From: Pomacea canaliculata
Taxonomy: Eukaryota > Mollusca > Gastropoda > Architaenioglossa > Ampullariidae
Assembly: GCF_003073045.1 (NCBI RefSeq)
Contig: NC_037596.1
Coordinates: 28,060,392 to 28,124,391 of the forward strand
Direction of reading: 5' to 3'
DNA: 64,000 bases
The position numbers and the translations under genes were made by a program. The notes below the pieces were generated by a model. The model made no database searches, had not been told where the DNA came from, and saw only the letters and a list, made by a program, of their open reading frames with translations. How positions within the stretch are numbered: position 1 is the first letter of the stretch; each line of letters begins with the position of its first letter. Of this stretch, positions 11,901 to 24,261 are shown in pieces.

Positions 11901-14900
11901 AACATACGTTCTTAAGCCATGAGAGAAACATACAAATGATCTGAAGCAAAGATTTTATTAAGACGCGCGGGAAGAGGCTGTTTATACCTTTGGTGGAAAA
12001 CATAAAGAAAATTATGGACACAATCGGCTTAGTTTTCACATAGAATTTTGTAATTGTGTATTCGTTTGAGGGATGGGAGTGTTTTGATCACTTACCGTTG
12101 ATGTCTTTGATTCTACGGATAATTAAGAGATAAAGATGTACTTGAAATTGCCAGGCGGTCCTTAATACACCTTTAAATAAATAACTTCTGATAGACATTG
12201 CAGACTTAGTAAGGAAAGCAAAATATTTGTATCAGGAATTAACGATGGTGTGACGAAAGTCACTTCAGTGAGACTTACAGTATCCTATTTATTATGAAGA
12301 GGTTAAACAGACAATGATGGGAATATTAATCGCTTTTTCAGAGAAATGTTTGTTTAAAATCGCTTCGAAGAACAATGTACAGGCGAAGAAGATGCTAATA
12401 ATTATCGACCTCACAAACACTTTTTCATTTTTGCTTTTATATACCTGATATCTTTTCTTATATCTTTTTAGACAATCTTCTAAGACTTTTAATGTTTTTT
12501 AGTGTGCTTTCACAGATCAAAAACTTTTAAGGTTATACTACTAGATAGCCTACCCACAATATTTGTATAAAAGATAGTTGTGTGATTGTTTCTTTTCTTT
12601 TTTTGTTTAGATGAACCTATAGTCAGCTTTACATACTTCTCTGATGGAAGCAACTGTGTAAAGAGCTCTAATAAGTCTGTCTACACACTTTGTATTGTTG
12701 GCGAAGGACAGAAGCTTCATATCAACTGTACAGCTGACAGCAACCCAGCACCTGCATCATTCAAGTGGCTGAATCCAAACAAAGACGTGTACTCCAACAC
12801 CAGTGAGCTTGTGATCATGTCTACTAACCACACCATCCACAACGGTGACTACAACTGTACAGTGATCACAGAACAAGTAGACAAAGACAGTCGCCTGCCT
12901 CTGATGTCATCTGCCATACTGGCTGTTGTTGTTGGCTGTAAGTATAGAGATGGGAGAATTTGTTGCTTAGTGATAATTTCCTATAAATTTGAAGTTAAAG
13001 TTTTCATTTGAGTCTCGCTCAGACATTTGAGTGATATGAAGATTTTTTTAAGGTTGAAGGATCAGGTTAGGCTTAACTACAGCCTTTCATGCACTGGATA
13101 TGGTCAACCGTTCCTGTTCCCTTTGCTACTCACACTAACCTTGATACAGTTTAGCTCTACTATGAAAGTAGTTGAAATACCAAACGAATTCCCCGACCCT
13201 ACTTATAATGACCATACATACATTTTCATTTACGTGACTGACAGTATATTTGTTCGTGTCTTGCAGACTCACCTCGTGTGCTTACCTTTAGCATTAACAA
13301 TGTGGACACCATGGTTGTGAATATTCCAGAGAAATCCCATGTGAACATGAAGTGTCTTTGTAACGGTCGACCTATTCCAAGCATTCGACTTGTAAATACA
13401 GCAGACCCCGAGCAGATTCTAAACCAGAGTCTGCCTACAGGTGACATCTTTGCAGATGAACAGACAATGGAGGTCCTATTTACCATGCAGCAAGTTTCGT
13501 GTGAAGCCTCGGGATTCTATAGATGTGATGTCAACAACAGTCTTGGAGAAGACAGCCAGAGCCGCATGTTAGCTGTGTCATGTAAGTCTAATTAGCAGAT
13601 AAAAATTATGGCAATTTTATCAAGTTAGGGCGGATGTATTAAAGCCTCTGGAATTATAGATGAAAATTATAATGTGTGCTGTATAGTGAATAGCACTACA
13701 AGCACTAATATCTTATTGTTTATTAAGTTAAAATGTTAACCACGGGCCCTGTAAACTGTTTATTCCTAAGCAGAAATGCCATCATTTCAGTAATGAGAAG
13801 TAAACAAATTTGTACAGTAGCAAAGGATTTTAAGGTTTCAATAGAGTTATGTCTCTTATTCTATTTAAAGCAATATTTTTCACACAGAAAGAAATGTAAT
13901 TGATTGATTTCAATAAATTTAAGCAGCTAATCTTACCCACAAAGACAACATGATATTATCAGGTGCTCCAAGGAAATCTTTTAGTGATGGACAGCCTCTG
14001 ACCATCAGTGTGATTAACGGCAGAGGAGAGCTCCGAGTTCAAATGACTGCCTACCCAACACCTGTGATGAAGGTTTTGACATATCTAGGACCAAATGAGA
14101 CCCCCGATGGACGTCCCGTGAAAGAAAATATAACTGTCGTCGAATGTTTTAGCAAATTCTTGGCTCCAGCTGAGGTCATCTGCAGTATCAGCCTTATCAA
14201 CGTGACACACAATGAAGAAGGCTTCTACAGAATTGTTTTCAGCAACAGTTTGGGAGAGTTGTCATTCACTTTCTTTGTCACACGTAAGCTCATTTTCTGC
14301 ATATATATAGTATCATGGTCCCTCATCTCACTTAGCACAAGACAGAAAAGTTTGTGCATACTTAAATGATAAACCTGTCTACACACAAAAACTAATCCTC
14401 TTTACCTACTTGCTTTATTCAACATAGTTTTTGCTTTAAACTCTTATATTTTAATCGGGAAGATATAAAGATTTGCGTGTATGTTTATCAATATTCAAGA
14501 GTAAGTTTAAAATATATGCATGGTTTTGTTACAGTCGTGTTCAAAGTATTCAATATTTGGTTTGTTTACAGAAGCTGTGTCAGAAGATGTCCACCAGACG
14601 AAGGCAGACCAGAATATCGCTGCAGTCGCCGTGCTGGCTGTGCTGTTCTCAGTCCTCCTTATTGTCGTTGTCGTCTTCGTCATCTGGGTCTGGCGAAGGG
14701 GCTGGACGTTACCTTGTGCTGGTAGTGGTTAACATTGTATTAACTTTTTATCTGCGTATATCAATCATTTTCACTATTCTGTTAATTTAAAATAATTTCA
14801 AGGGACATAACTTAAAGAACAGACAGAATATTCTAAGTGGACACAAAATGGTATGAGTAGGGAAAGAAACCAAGGACGAAAAAGAAAGAACAAAAGGCAC

Positions 14901-16812
14901 ACTTTGTTAGAGATATTTACGTACATTATATTTCACTTCCAGATGTTTCTAATCAAAGGATTTCACAGCAAGATCAGAGGTTAGTATAAGATTTCACTGA
15001 CAGATAATACAGTTAAAAAATTTTTAGTGTTTGTACGATGTTCCATTGCCAAACGTTAATAAAATATAGTAGTGAAGTGTATTCTGCATCTAGATCCCAT
15101 TTTAAAACATTTTTCTAACGCTCGATGCTACGCCTAGTCAGTTTTATGAACTAGAAACCATTTAATGTTGTTAATTTTCTTGTCTTGAAAGGTTAAATGA
15201 AACATTAAATCCCACACTAGTGAGCAGGTACAAAGTTACTCTGAATATTCTCCAATCTCAGATGACGATTACTGATTGGTCTGGTGTTTTATCAATGCAA
15301 ATCTTCAAATGTGACATGTAAAACCATTAAAAATAAACAAAAGCACGTGATAATACACATGAGATACCAAACAAAATGTTACTAAAGGACCATGCATGGA
15401 GTAACTTCTTAGCAGATTTGAAATGTTCGCTTTTAACTGTGTTATACATATGAGAAACATAAAGTAACTGTATGATTGTTGTGTGTGTATATATATATAT
15501 GTATAAACGTGCAGATCTTACATATCTATATATACTGTTATAACCATAACAGTTGTAGAGTTTATGGTAATTACAAATATAACACAATTTGTTCAGAAAA
15601 AGTTATTTGCTTTCTAAATGTGGTTTTTATATTTTAGGGGCGACACATCAAGTGAGAATTTGTTATCTGTGACAACAAACACGTCCCTAATGAAAGAAGG
15701 TAATATACATAACAATTTTCCATTTCAAGCTTAAACATTTATAAATGATAAGAAAAAAATCAAAAATCCTTGTTTATAAGTATGATAAAAACTTTTTGGT
15801 AACGGCCATTGACCTTATTTCATAAAACCTAGAATTTTTTGGTTTACTTTTGCTATCACTTGTCAAGCAAATTCACTAATTAATACTAAATGCTTATGCT
15901 TAAAATTACATCTGTAGGATATCCAATTTCCATGTTCTTTATTTAATTAATAAAAATTCACACTCCTTATTGTTATTAACTTTAAGGACTATAAATTAAT
16001 ATATGCAACACACTTTTTAATAGAGAAGTCTAACCCACTGCCTCTCCCACGTCAATCTCAGTGTTGCTAGTGGTAAAGTTGAAAAGGAAGCATCATAAAC
16101 TTTCAGTCATTGCGAATAAGATGCCACAAGTCACAGTGTTTTCAGGACAAATTTCTTGTCCTTCTTTATAGAAGCAGGTACCTACTTTCAATAGCTGTGT
16201 AAACAAGAGGAAGTACCTAGTGCCACACTTGTAGCTGGCGTGCCTCCACGGTCCGACATCACCTTAACATTGTCTTCTCTTCTCCCCTTTCTTATAACAG
16301 CTTTTCGATAATACTCACTGAGAAAGAGGAGACTGATTTAATGATACTCTCTTTAAAAAGGATGCAACAGGGCTCACTTATTATACTTTCTAACTTAGGA
16401 GGACAGACTTCGCTGTATGAATCTTTACAAATGGAAGATGTGGGAAAGAGATCACATTATGAAGAGGTGCAACGATACCAGAACGCTTCAACAACAGCAC
16501 CATACGAAGGTATTGATATTTCTTTAAACTTCAACCTTTCACATAAGCATACTCTATCTTGATGCAAATCTTCGTGGTAAGAGGTGAACATTTCCTTTAT
16601 TTTGCAAAACTATGTCTCTGAATCTCTCTCCTTTCAACAGCAGAACAAATAAATCTTGAAAACTAAATTGGTTTTGCATTTAAGATACAAGCAATCAATA
16701 AAATAATCATAGTTTTTCCGATATGATTCATGAAATGCTCTAAAAATTATATTTTCCAGTTGTAAACGACAATAAGCGAGAAGTGAGAGGCGACCACACC
16801 TATGTGAACTGA
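5669..16812 (+). CDS. Gene A: long ITIM-bearing Ig-superfamily receptor, 5' end not visible
   Basis: Fourteen exons with GT-AG borders join into 954 residues without a break: D1b 5669-5805; D1c 6518-6701; D2 7252-7548; D3 8069-8335; D4 8774-9082; D5 10656-10949; D6 12611-12937; D7 13267-13581; D8 13963-14283; transmembrane 14572-14721; tail 14943-14979, 15638-15699, 16399-16509, 16760-16812. Ig hallmarks are visible, such as CEASGFYRCDVNNSLGED in D7 and HINCTADSNPAPASFKW in D6, with many N-glycosylation sites. One helix of about 26 residues, rich in Val/Leu/Ala, is followed by WVWRRGWTLPC. The tail has ITIMs SLYESL and SHYEEV and ends HTYVN-stop. The first visible exon needs one base from an upstream exon, so the signal peptide and D1a lie before 5669 or outside the window. 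The domain set matches gene C. An inhibitory receptor role is inferred from the tail, and no ligand can be read from sequence. Confidence 0.87.
5903..5990. repeat. (CAA)n/(AAT)n microsatellite
   Basis: A run of CAA triplets with CAG interruptions passes into AAT triplets. It lies inside the intron between exons D1b and D1c of gene A. Confidence 0.9.
9887..10083 (+). CDS. Coding-like terminal exon inside gene A intron (unknown)
   Basis: After a TTTATTCAG acceptor at 9878-9886 there is an open frame of 64 codons in phase 1, the phase used by all ectodomain introns here. It ends at TGA 10081-10083. The peptide includes EGETAQYSWVINHGKTHLSF and SIKWHSAFQFKSQVTTD. It is GC-richer than the surrounding intron, lacks Ig cysteines, and I do not recognise it. 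An ATTAAA lies at 10269-10274. Spliced to exon D4 (donor at 9083) it would give a secreted product stopping after D4. Alternatives are a captured fragment of another gene or chance. No homologue is visible in the matching introns of genes C and E. Confidence 0.35.
10950..12610. other. Large intron of gene A, D5 to D6
   Basis: 1.66 kb with no exon-like frame, inverted-repeat element or recognised retroelement. It is AT-rich with short open stretches only. The corresponding intron in gene C is only about 400 bp, so something unrecognised may have inserted here. Confidence 0.4.
14572..16812 (+). other. Gene A transmembrane and ITIM tail region
   Basis: The exon at 14572-14721 encodes a short stalk, a helix starting IAAVAVLAVLFSVLLIVVVV, and WVWRRGWTLPCAG. 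Exons at 14943-14979 and 15638-15699 add a polar linker. Exon 16399-16509 carries SLYESL and SHYEEV, both exact matches to the ITIM rule [SIVL]xYxx[IVL], plus RYQN (a YxN site). The junction with the last exon makes APYEGV, which misses the rule only at its first residue. The final exon ends DHTYVN-stop. Confidence 0.85.
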
Positions 16813-17198
16813 GATGTTCTCTTACACGACATCTGACCACTTGGTCATGGAGAGAGATAATTTTTACTGCTGTCTTGAATGATGATGTGGTTAATTTAGG
16901 TGATTTTACTGCTGTCTCGGCAAACTAGAATACTTTATCTGAAATAATGTCATACAGAGATGTCACGTGTGTACCACGACATGAAAATGAAATTAGCTGA
17001 TGTAAATAGGTCGTAGTTTTCTCCCCTTATGATAATGTCGAACACATATTAATGATGGGGAAAACATAAATTATTTGCTCATCACAAGAAAAACTCTCAG
17101 CATGTAAGACGGCAAAAAGTATTTAACATTCAAGAGGATATGGAAAAGCTCAGTTGGTATTTTTTGTAAATCCATCTTTTAGGCTTACAAAGCATTGT

Positions 17199-17204
17199 AA
17201 TAAA
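17199..17204 (+). terminator. Probable polyadenylation signal of gene A
   Basis: AATAAA lies 387 bp after the gene A stop. It is followed within 60 bp by a GT-rich run (GTGTGTTTATTTGTGTTATT, TTGTGTGTTGG), the usual downstream element of an animal cleavage site. Confidence 0.6.
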
Positions 17205-18001
17205 CACTTGCTATGTCTATCAATCAATGCGTGTGTTTATTTGTGTTATTTTGTGTGTTGGACAGGTGGAAAACGGTCTGCGTAAACCTATATGAATGAC
17301 ACTAGGAGTCGAAATCAGTTATATTCAAGTTTTACAATTTATACAAACAGATTTTTATTTCAAAAACCAGTTTTCGATTGAGTACGTTTTCCACCTACTC
17401 ATTTCTAAGGTTAATGCTCACAATCTCTTGTCTCCCGAGACACAAAAAAGCCAGTGGAAGACTCGCATAAGCCATTAGGACATGAGACATTTGAATGACA
17501 CTGTGACATTTGATTGATTTGATTGACATAAAATATAGGACATTGTCGGGGATTTTAAGATATGCTCGTAGGAACACAAAATCCTTCCTTATATGTACAA
17601 AAATGTACTTGAAAGTAAATGCTAGTATGATATGAAACAATTTCTCAGACAGTGTCACATATTGCGTTTTTGTATTTTGACATTAGTGAATGGGTATTTG
17701 TATTAATGAGTGTGTAAGTGTCAAGATTTGTTCAAAAACAAATTCATTTATATATATATATATATGTATATAATCTAAATAATTAGTAAAAGATCTAATA
17801 GCTGCACTATAACCCAGAAACATCATATGTTGACATGCTCAAAGAGCATAGCTTCAGCAAGGGTGTGAACATCTATCAAACTACACACTGTACAGACTGC
17901 TGTACATACAATCAAGTTACAAGCAATGTCAAGACCAATTATCTTCAGCCTCTATTCACGTGTACGTCTTAACCTACCGGCTGAAACAACAACACTCTAC
18001 G

Positions 18002-18053
<52 letters not shown>

Positions 18054-18659
18054 CAGAGAGAGACTGAATCATTAAACTTAAATGCTTTATTACAGAAAAG
18101 ATTTTCGTCTTCTTCCGGTGGGCATCGCTTTTTTTTTAACCACATCATCAAAGGGGAATTTGTGAATGTGCAGTACTGGAATAATCGTGCATTATATCAC
18201 TCTATATCTGATTAATCTTAAGCTCACGATACTCATCTGTATACTAGCTGCTTACCTTCTCAGGCACACGCTTCTATCCAGTGCATCCAAGATTGTATGT
18301 CTGATGTAAGAGTATGGATGACCCACAACTAGTTAAAACTAAATGACGAAAAACAGAAATTTTAACGTTTTCAAATAGAAGAGCCAGAAATTACCAGTCA
18401 CTGCCTGTTCGGGTAGGAGATGCTGATGTTACTTTTGTTCTTTCAACACATAACTTAGGTTACACTCATGTCTAAATTAAGGTCATGTCACATTAAGTTC
18501 ACTCACCCATCTGGGGCTGACAGGAGATGAGCAACGCTGAAACACACACAAAAAAGACTGGGATGAAACGATAATATAAAACAATAAATGAAAAATAGCC
18601 TGGACAGCCTTGCCAAACAGAAACGTCTTTATATTTTTAATCAGTTTTAAAATTTAAAT
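17205..18659. other. Intergenic, no supported gene
   Basis: AT-rich spacer after gene A. It contains a short TATA run near 17750 and the GA microsatellite listed separately. No exon with Ig hallmarks or clear mobile element is visible. Confidence 0.45.
18006..18062. repeat. (GA)n microsatellite
   Basis: About 57 bp of nearly perfect GA dinucleotides, degrading at the right edge into AAAGAGACAGAGAG. Confidence 0.92.
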
Positions 18660-18865
18660 TTAAAGAAACTGAGAGTCCTCCCACGTATGGAAGAAAGCTA
18701 TTCTATTCCCATCTTAAAAAATGGAGAAGACAGACACAGCAAGAATTACTATAGACCAGCCAGCATAGGTAATAACATGGAAAGAATGTTCATTACTAGG
18801 TTGAAAAACCATAAAATGGCAACGTTATTAGTCCCTCACAAGGAGTTCATTTTAATGTTGTTGGG
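18660..18865 (+). mobile_element. LINE reverse-transcriptase fragment
   Basis: An open stretch reads SIPILKNGEDRHSKNYYRPA followed by SIGNNMERMFITRLKNH. This matches the RT entry motif IPI-KKG-R----NYRPIS-----K--E----RL of non-LTR retrotransposons. Only this block survives and the catalytic motif is absent. Confidence 0.6.
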
Positions 18866-20145
18866 ATACACAGGTATATAATGTAATGGCCTTTGTTGAT
18901 AGTTAGATTTGGTTGCTCTTCCGGTATAAGTATTTTTCATAAGGACTTATTTTGCCTTGTCTTAGTGATTCTGACATAACAGACTGTTGTGGTTCCTTAC
19001 TTTTTCTGTATTCAAAATGCCTTGTTTTGCAAAGGAGCTGCACTTACTGGGTTTGCAATGGTGTCACTCGACTGGACCATGGTAAGACGACTACCCGCTT
19101 TTCCACGCTTCGTTGCTTTTTATGACTAATATGACAGAAATAAATCTTAGTTGACTAAAGTTTCATGTTTGTTTCATGGAGTAACGCATAGAGGTTGTGA
19201 AACTGATTTCTGGAAAAAAGTAGTACAAAAAAGTACGGTAACTCAACTCCCTACACTAACCTCAACACGTACACTTTCTTGGTATGTCTAGTGACTTCTA
19301 TCTAGAAAACGATATTGATGGGATAAGGCCAGGTAATACATAAGGGCTGAATGCCGCAGTATAGAAACATTAAAAGACTGTATTTATAACCACGAATACA
19401 GTAGGAGGCGATTTCTGAAAAAAGCGGATTCAGCTTTTACCTACAGGGATTGTCTTCTCTGAGTCACATCACGACTCATTCATTCACCAAGAAGTCTTTA
19501 AAATAGGACCTCTGCTGACACGATCACATCACTAGGTACGATCTATCTTTTACTTAGTTTTTTGCAGGTGTATAGGTATATATATCTGCATGTGAGTGTG
19601 TTTATGGGTATGAGAATGTGTATGTATGCGTACATTTTATGTACGTGTGTGTTCGTGCATGACAAGACACTGGAGGCAGTGAGGAAAATGGATGCTTTAA
19701 AAGAAAGAAAAAAGGAATCTTTAAATTGTTTTATGTGATAGGAATGTTTTTTTTTCTCATCATCTACCTTTTACGATTTTTGTGCATCTTTTTTTACCTT
19801 GGTAGTTTTCCATGGAAATCATGCTAAAGAAACATCTTCTGCTGATCACCATGCTGTTCTGGGGGAACATTTTTACCGATGGTAGGTTTTTTTTTGCACC
19901 CCGAGTATCCTTAAAAGATACAAACACTTTTCTGTTTCTTTCTCTTATAGTGTCTGCCAAATTTCATGCTAGTGAAATGTGACTGAAGTATGTAAAACAC
20001 AACCTGATTTCGTAGAGGCCACTTGTCCTGCTTTAAACATGCAGTAACTGTGTCTGCAATTTGTCAGGATATATTTCTAAAATCTCTGATTGTTAAGACG
20101 TTTTACTGACTCATACTAACATAGACAATTTCAAAGATTGTGCCA
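18866..20145. other. Intergenic, no supported gene
   Basis: AT-rich sequence with a short TG-rich patch near 19590-19660. I find no exon, RNA gene or bounded repeat. Confidence 0.45.
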
Positions 20146-20155
20146 ACAGCTACTT

Positions 20156-20339
20156 GAGCGGCCCGGTGGCGCAACGGTTAGCGCCTGTCACCAATACAGT
20201 GAAGGTTGGCTGCCCTGAGTTCATTTCTCGTCTCGGGCACGCTGTTCTTTCTCTGCACGTGGCATCTGTTTACAGGGCTGGCTGCCTTGCCGTAATATAG
20301 CCTCAGTTGCTGGCACGGCGTAAAACACCTATTTCCCCG
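20156..20339 (+). mobile_element. tRNA-derived SINE, copy 1
   Basis: The left part (GCCCGGTGGCGCAACGGTTA) resembles a tRNA head with a pol III A box, and GAGTTCATTTCTCG about 50 bp further is a decayed B box. The body continues with CTCGGGCACGCTGTTCTTTC and ends near GGCGTAAAACACC. A 10-bp target duplication ACAGCTACTT flanks it at 20146-20155 and 20340-20349, setting the ends. A related copy is at 30372. Confidence 0.82.
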
Positions 20340-20639
20340 ACAGCTACTTCGAAAAAGTTTTCAATAAAAGCAACATCTATGTGCATCCTGCCTGTCGGGC
20401 GATGGTGAGTAGGTCATGTACGGGACTACTCACCTTCATAATTTAGTTCTGGTCACCTAGCGCCAAACACTCTCTGCTGTGCCTTCTAGGAAATTCTTCC
20501 CCAAAGTGTTACAAGGTCAAATCAGAACAGGTTAAGCTGCAAGTGGTTTCTGGTGGTTTCTAGTGTCCTACGGATATTAAATTCTCTGAACATAGAATTT
20601 ATAGTTTTGTATAAGATCCAAAGCGGCCTCCTCAGGGAC

Positions 20640-21560
20640 TTGTCCCGGAATGCCTGGATTCTTTTCTTCTCTCCTTATCGAAAAGCAGAGTCCACATTTC
20701 ACATCTGTAGATAGGATCGGTGCAAACCTGTACAGATTGTTTTAGTAAAACGGATATCGTGGATGCGCCAGACAATAACAAACAATAACATTGCTACAGT
20801 TGCTGTTATGACCTTGATGCTGATATCTGACGTTGAGATGCTGACTTTGGTGAAGGTGGGCACCAAGTACTTAAAGCTGTCTACTTCTTCGAGCTGTACT
20901 CCTTTCATGCATGTATATGCTTTACCGTCGCCAATGACTATAATTTCACTCGTGCTGGTCTCCATTCCATATTCATATCAACTATCAGTCTAAGGTAAAG
21001 GATTACAGTCTTAGTTCCTGCTATCATTTCGAAGTGAGTTAAATAATGTAGGTTGTACATTGGGCTTTTACCGATGGAAATGAAAATCTGTTTGTTTTGA
21101 AGAATTAAACGTATATGTTTTCCAGAAAAAAGTTTGAACAACACAGGCATAAGGGGATACCCTTGATGTATGCCGGCTACATATGCTGTTTCCTCCCCAC
21201 TTGCTGAGCAACTCAGTTGGGGCATTGCTAACGCCAGGTCACTTTCTTCCTTTTAGACTTCTTATCACTTTTTTGACCTCTTATTGTAGAACTGGTAAGT
21301 TTTGCAGGTTCACTTGTAGTCTTGTTGTTATTAAGGATGCTACCATCTGTATTTAGCTTGGCGATGCTCAGGTGTTTGCAATATTTAGTCCTTTGGTTTA
21401 CAGCAGTGCTTTTTGTGAAAATGCGGTCGTTGTTGTCTTTAATGACTGAAGTCTTGCGTTTACTTTACTTGAAGAGGGTCTTACATATTTGATAGGCCTT
21501 CTTGCTGTCACCCTGTTCCATTCGCTTCTGGAAGCTGCAGCCAGGGACATAAGCCATTGG
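20640..21560 (-). mobile_element. Decayed LINE, reverse-transcriptase pieces (antisense)
   Basis: The minus strand reads GIHQGYPLMPVLFKLFSGKH (RT motif GVRQGC-LSP-LFNLF), then FISIGKSPMYNLHYLTHF, and lower down GVQLEEVDSFKYLVP (usual EEVTSFKYLG). Order and spacing match the RT of a LINE family also seen at 3485-4066 and 25556-26670. Frames are broken in several places and the YADD region is not intact. Confidence 0.68.
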
Positions 21561-22740
21561 CGGAGGCTGATCTATGCAGCCGCCATAAACTTTAAGCTTT
21601 GAGACCAACCATTGGCAGATACTTGGTTAAAAAGAGCAACGTCAATGACTACATCCAGCAGTCATCCCTACAATAGTGTTCTGGTTCCCCACCTGTGTCA
21701 GACTCTGCGCTTCCACTTGAGTGTTGCGGACATACCTGAGAATCAACAAGCATAAATAAATTGCCCATCTTCATCTTCTTCGAAAGGAAGGACAAATAAT
21801 AATAAAAACATTTGGAAGCCTAGATTGCAACGATCATACTCATCTATATTTTTGCAATTCTTCGTCTTCGTGACATTTTTAGTCCCTCGTGTTGGCTGTT
21901 GCATTATTTTGAAAATCAAACATAACATCTAATGAGCAAGAAATGGGTTTTCTCTGCTTTCAGACTCATTAAGTCATTTTTTTCTTTTTTTTGCTCACTT
22001 ACCTACCCCACCTCTCTCTCACACATACAGACAGTTTTTTTTCTTCTTCCTCACTTCTTTAAAACCTAACCACTCTTTCACACGCAATCTCTCTCTCACA
22101 CAGAGGTGAACGAGAATATGTTAAAATCGATGCATTAACAATCTCCGTGACGGGCAGTAAGATTAAAGAATAATTGTTTTCCCTTATGCTTTAAACCCAG
22201 GGCTGAACTACCGAGAGTAGATTGAGATTCAGATCAGAGTTTTCTTTACAGAAGCATGTGGATATGTAATGTCTCATCCCTCCCACTATATGTTTCCTAT
22301 GTCATTGCATAATAAGGCAGCTCTCTTAAGTAGGGCTTCAACATGCAAAGCCATTGGTCTTTTGTGTTCTTACTGGTAAAATTAATTAAAGGAAAGTCGT
22401 TTGATAATCGAAAAAAATCATTAATTCATACATTGAGCAATGTTAATGGAGTCGAGGAAAATCCCATAACACACTCATATATGCAAACATGAGAGCATAA
22501 ACACACATGGAGACACACATATTCTCAAACAGATGTATCACGGGCTTTTTCTTTTTTCTCACTTTTGCTAGTTTTCATGCTACCCATTAACAGAAGCAGT
22601 GATTCTTTAAGTAACTTCTTTTTTTCAAATTATACATAATTTGTTTATTTTTAATAGAGAAATAAAATTTATACTTATTTATTAACGTCTAGTACATTAT
22701 TAGTGAGGTAAAACATAAAATGTTTTATTTTTCGTTATCA
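21561..22740. other. Intergenic, no supported gene
   Basis: AT-rich spacer with CT-rich and CA-rich patches near 22010-22110. The first 120 bp may be the decayed 5' side of the antisense LINE. Nothing else is supported. Confidence 0.4.
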
Positions 22741-22741
22741 G

Positions 22742-22906
22742 GGTTACAGAATAATACAGAAGACAAACCAGATGTATCAAAAGAAACGACAACTATAACA
22801 GTTAAAGACAACAATGCCCAGTCTACTGACAATTCTTATACTACCAAAGTTGCTTCTGGGTGCACAATAGGAGGTGCTGCGATCACGACTTTGGTTTCAA
22901 TTATGT
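22742..22906 (+). CDS. Orphan stalk and transmembrane exon
   Basis: After TTTTCGTTATCAG the frame is open for 165 bases in phase 1-1, ending at a GTGAGT donor. It encodes a Ser/Thr/Asn-rich stalk (NNTEDKPDVSKETTTITVKD, then SYTTKV) and the start of a hydrophobic segment, ASGCTIGGAAITTLVSIMC. This is the layout of the transmembrane exon in the receptor genes (entered in phase 1 after D8), but the sequence differs from all of them. No Ig exon precedes it within 5.9 kb. It could be an alternative 3' module of gene A (the D8 donor at 14284 is phase-compatible), the remains of a deleted receptor gene, or part of an unseen gene. Confidence 0.5.
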
Positions 22907-23313
22907 GTGAGTCTCATTAAATTGTCTTAAAATATGACATTTAACTACAGTTGTTTTCTTACATTGTATGAATAAGTTACATAGTATGCAGTCGAAGGGA
23001 AGAGTGGATTTCCCTGCATCAAATAATAACCATATTAGCGGCACAAAAAAACTTCAAAGAGTTTAGCCAACTTATTTGAGGTAACGGTCAATCCTATTCA
23101 GCTTCAATTTCCCTTACGCATGAAAAAGAAAACTTCTATTAAGCTTGGCATATAACATATTAGATTCATTATATTTGTCGTTGTTTTTGAAATATTGTTG
23201 ATTGAAAGATAAAACACTTTATTACATGCTATCTTAAAGGGTGTCAACATGCGGAAATACATTTTAAGCATTACCAATGCGATTATTATAGTTGTTATAC
23301 GCTTATTTTTCAG

Positions 23314-23387
23314 GGAGAATACTGAAAAAGAGACGGAGCAATAAAAACAACTATAAATATAATAATAATGACAACACGACACCTTGG
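23314..23387 (+). CDS. Orphan cytoplasmic juxtamembrane exon
   Basis: After a CTTATTTTTCAG acceptor the phase-1 frame continues the hydrophobic segment of 22742-22906 (W) with a stop-transfer cluster RILKKRRSNKNN, then NYKYNNNDNTTPW, to a GTAAGA donor in phase 0. Together the two exons make a credible single-pass helix with a basic cytoplasmic flank. The tail has no ITIM and no WRRGW motif, unlike genes A to D. Confidence 0.48.
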
Positions 23388-23477
23388 GTAAGAGAAGTAG
23401 GTAGTATCTGAATCAATAATAAATAAAAATAAATTTTTACAATATATTGGAACACATTTGACTGATTATATATAATA

Positions 23478-24259
23478 CATTGGAACCTGGGTTAGCGAAC
23501 GCCTCCGATAGTGAACATTTCGGATAACGAACAAAACATTCGTTGACAATTTGCACCGGATAACGAACAAAACTTCGGATAACGAACAGCCACGTCACCC
23601 ACACGCGACCGAACAGCATGTCAGACCAAGTATCATTGGCGCTCGAGACACAGTTACGATCAGTCGTTCGTTATCTTTATCTGTGCGCATCCTTCTTAGT
23701 GACTTTTGTGATTAAAGTGGTGGGAATTGCAATTGTTTGCAGAAAAGTCTTTCCCGAACAGTGCGACAGGCAATAGTAGCCTAAACATGTTCATTGACAA
23801 TGTGATGTCGTATTATCCAAAAAAAAAAAGCAGAAGGAACAGACACTGGACAAGTTTTTTCCTTCAAACTCAAAGCTACAGAAAAGGGAAGTCACCCCAT
23901 TTTACAATGTCACGTGTGCTCATGGAGGGGAATCCAATCAGTAATTCCACCCCTTCCTCTCCACACCTCCATCCACCCACGCCGTAAAAACGGCAAGTTT
24001 TCTTATGTTTAAATGCATTCGTTAATGTGTTTATGTTTATTTAACTCCATTTATATTGCATTATAACTGTTCTCATTAAAACAAATACCTATACATGTAT
24101 AGCCTGTAACTTTCAAATATTAGCGAGTCAACAGGGGCTGGTAAACAATTAAATCTATTTCCTTTATTTCTTATGAGGAAAATAGTTTCGGATAACGAAC
24201 ATTTCGGATAACGAAGAACTTTCCAGAACGGACTGTGGTCTCTAACCGAGGTTTCACTG
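23478..24259. mobile_element. Non-autonomous pogo/Tigger-like transposon, copy 2
   Basis: It is flanked by TA (23476-23477 and 24260-24261). Its left end (CATTGGAACCTGGGTTAGCG) matches the right end of the element at 2458-3274, so it lies in the opposite orientation. GGATAACGAACAAAAC repeats sit near the left end. The inverted-repeat ends have several mismatches, suggesting it is older than copy 1. There is no transposase. Confidence 0.75.
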
Positions 24260-24261
24260 TA

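Noticed and set aside
20156-20230. tRNA gene
   Set aside because: The A and B boxes belong to a SINE: it has a non-tRNA body, no cloverleaf, and a 10-bp target duplication 184 bp apart. The copy at 30372 has the same structure.
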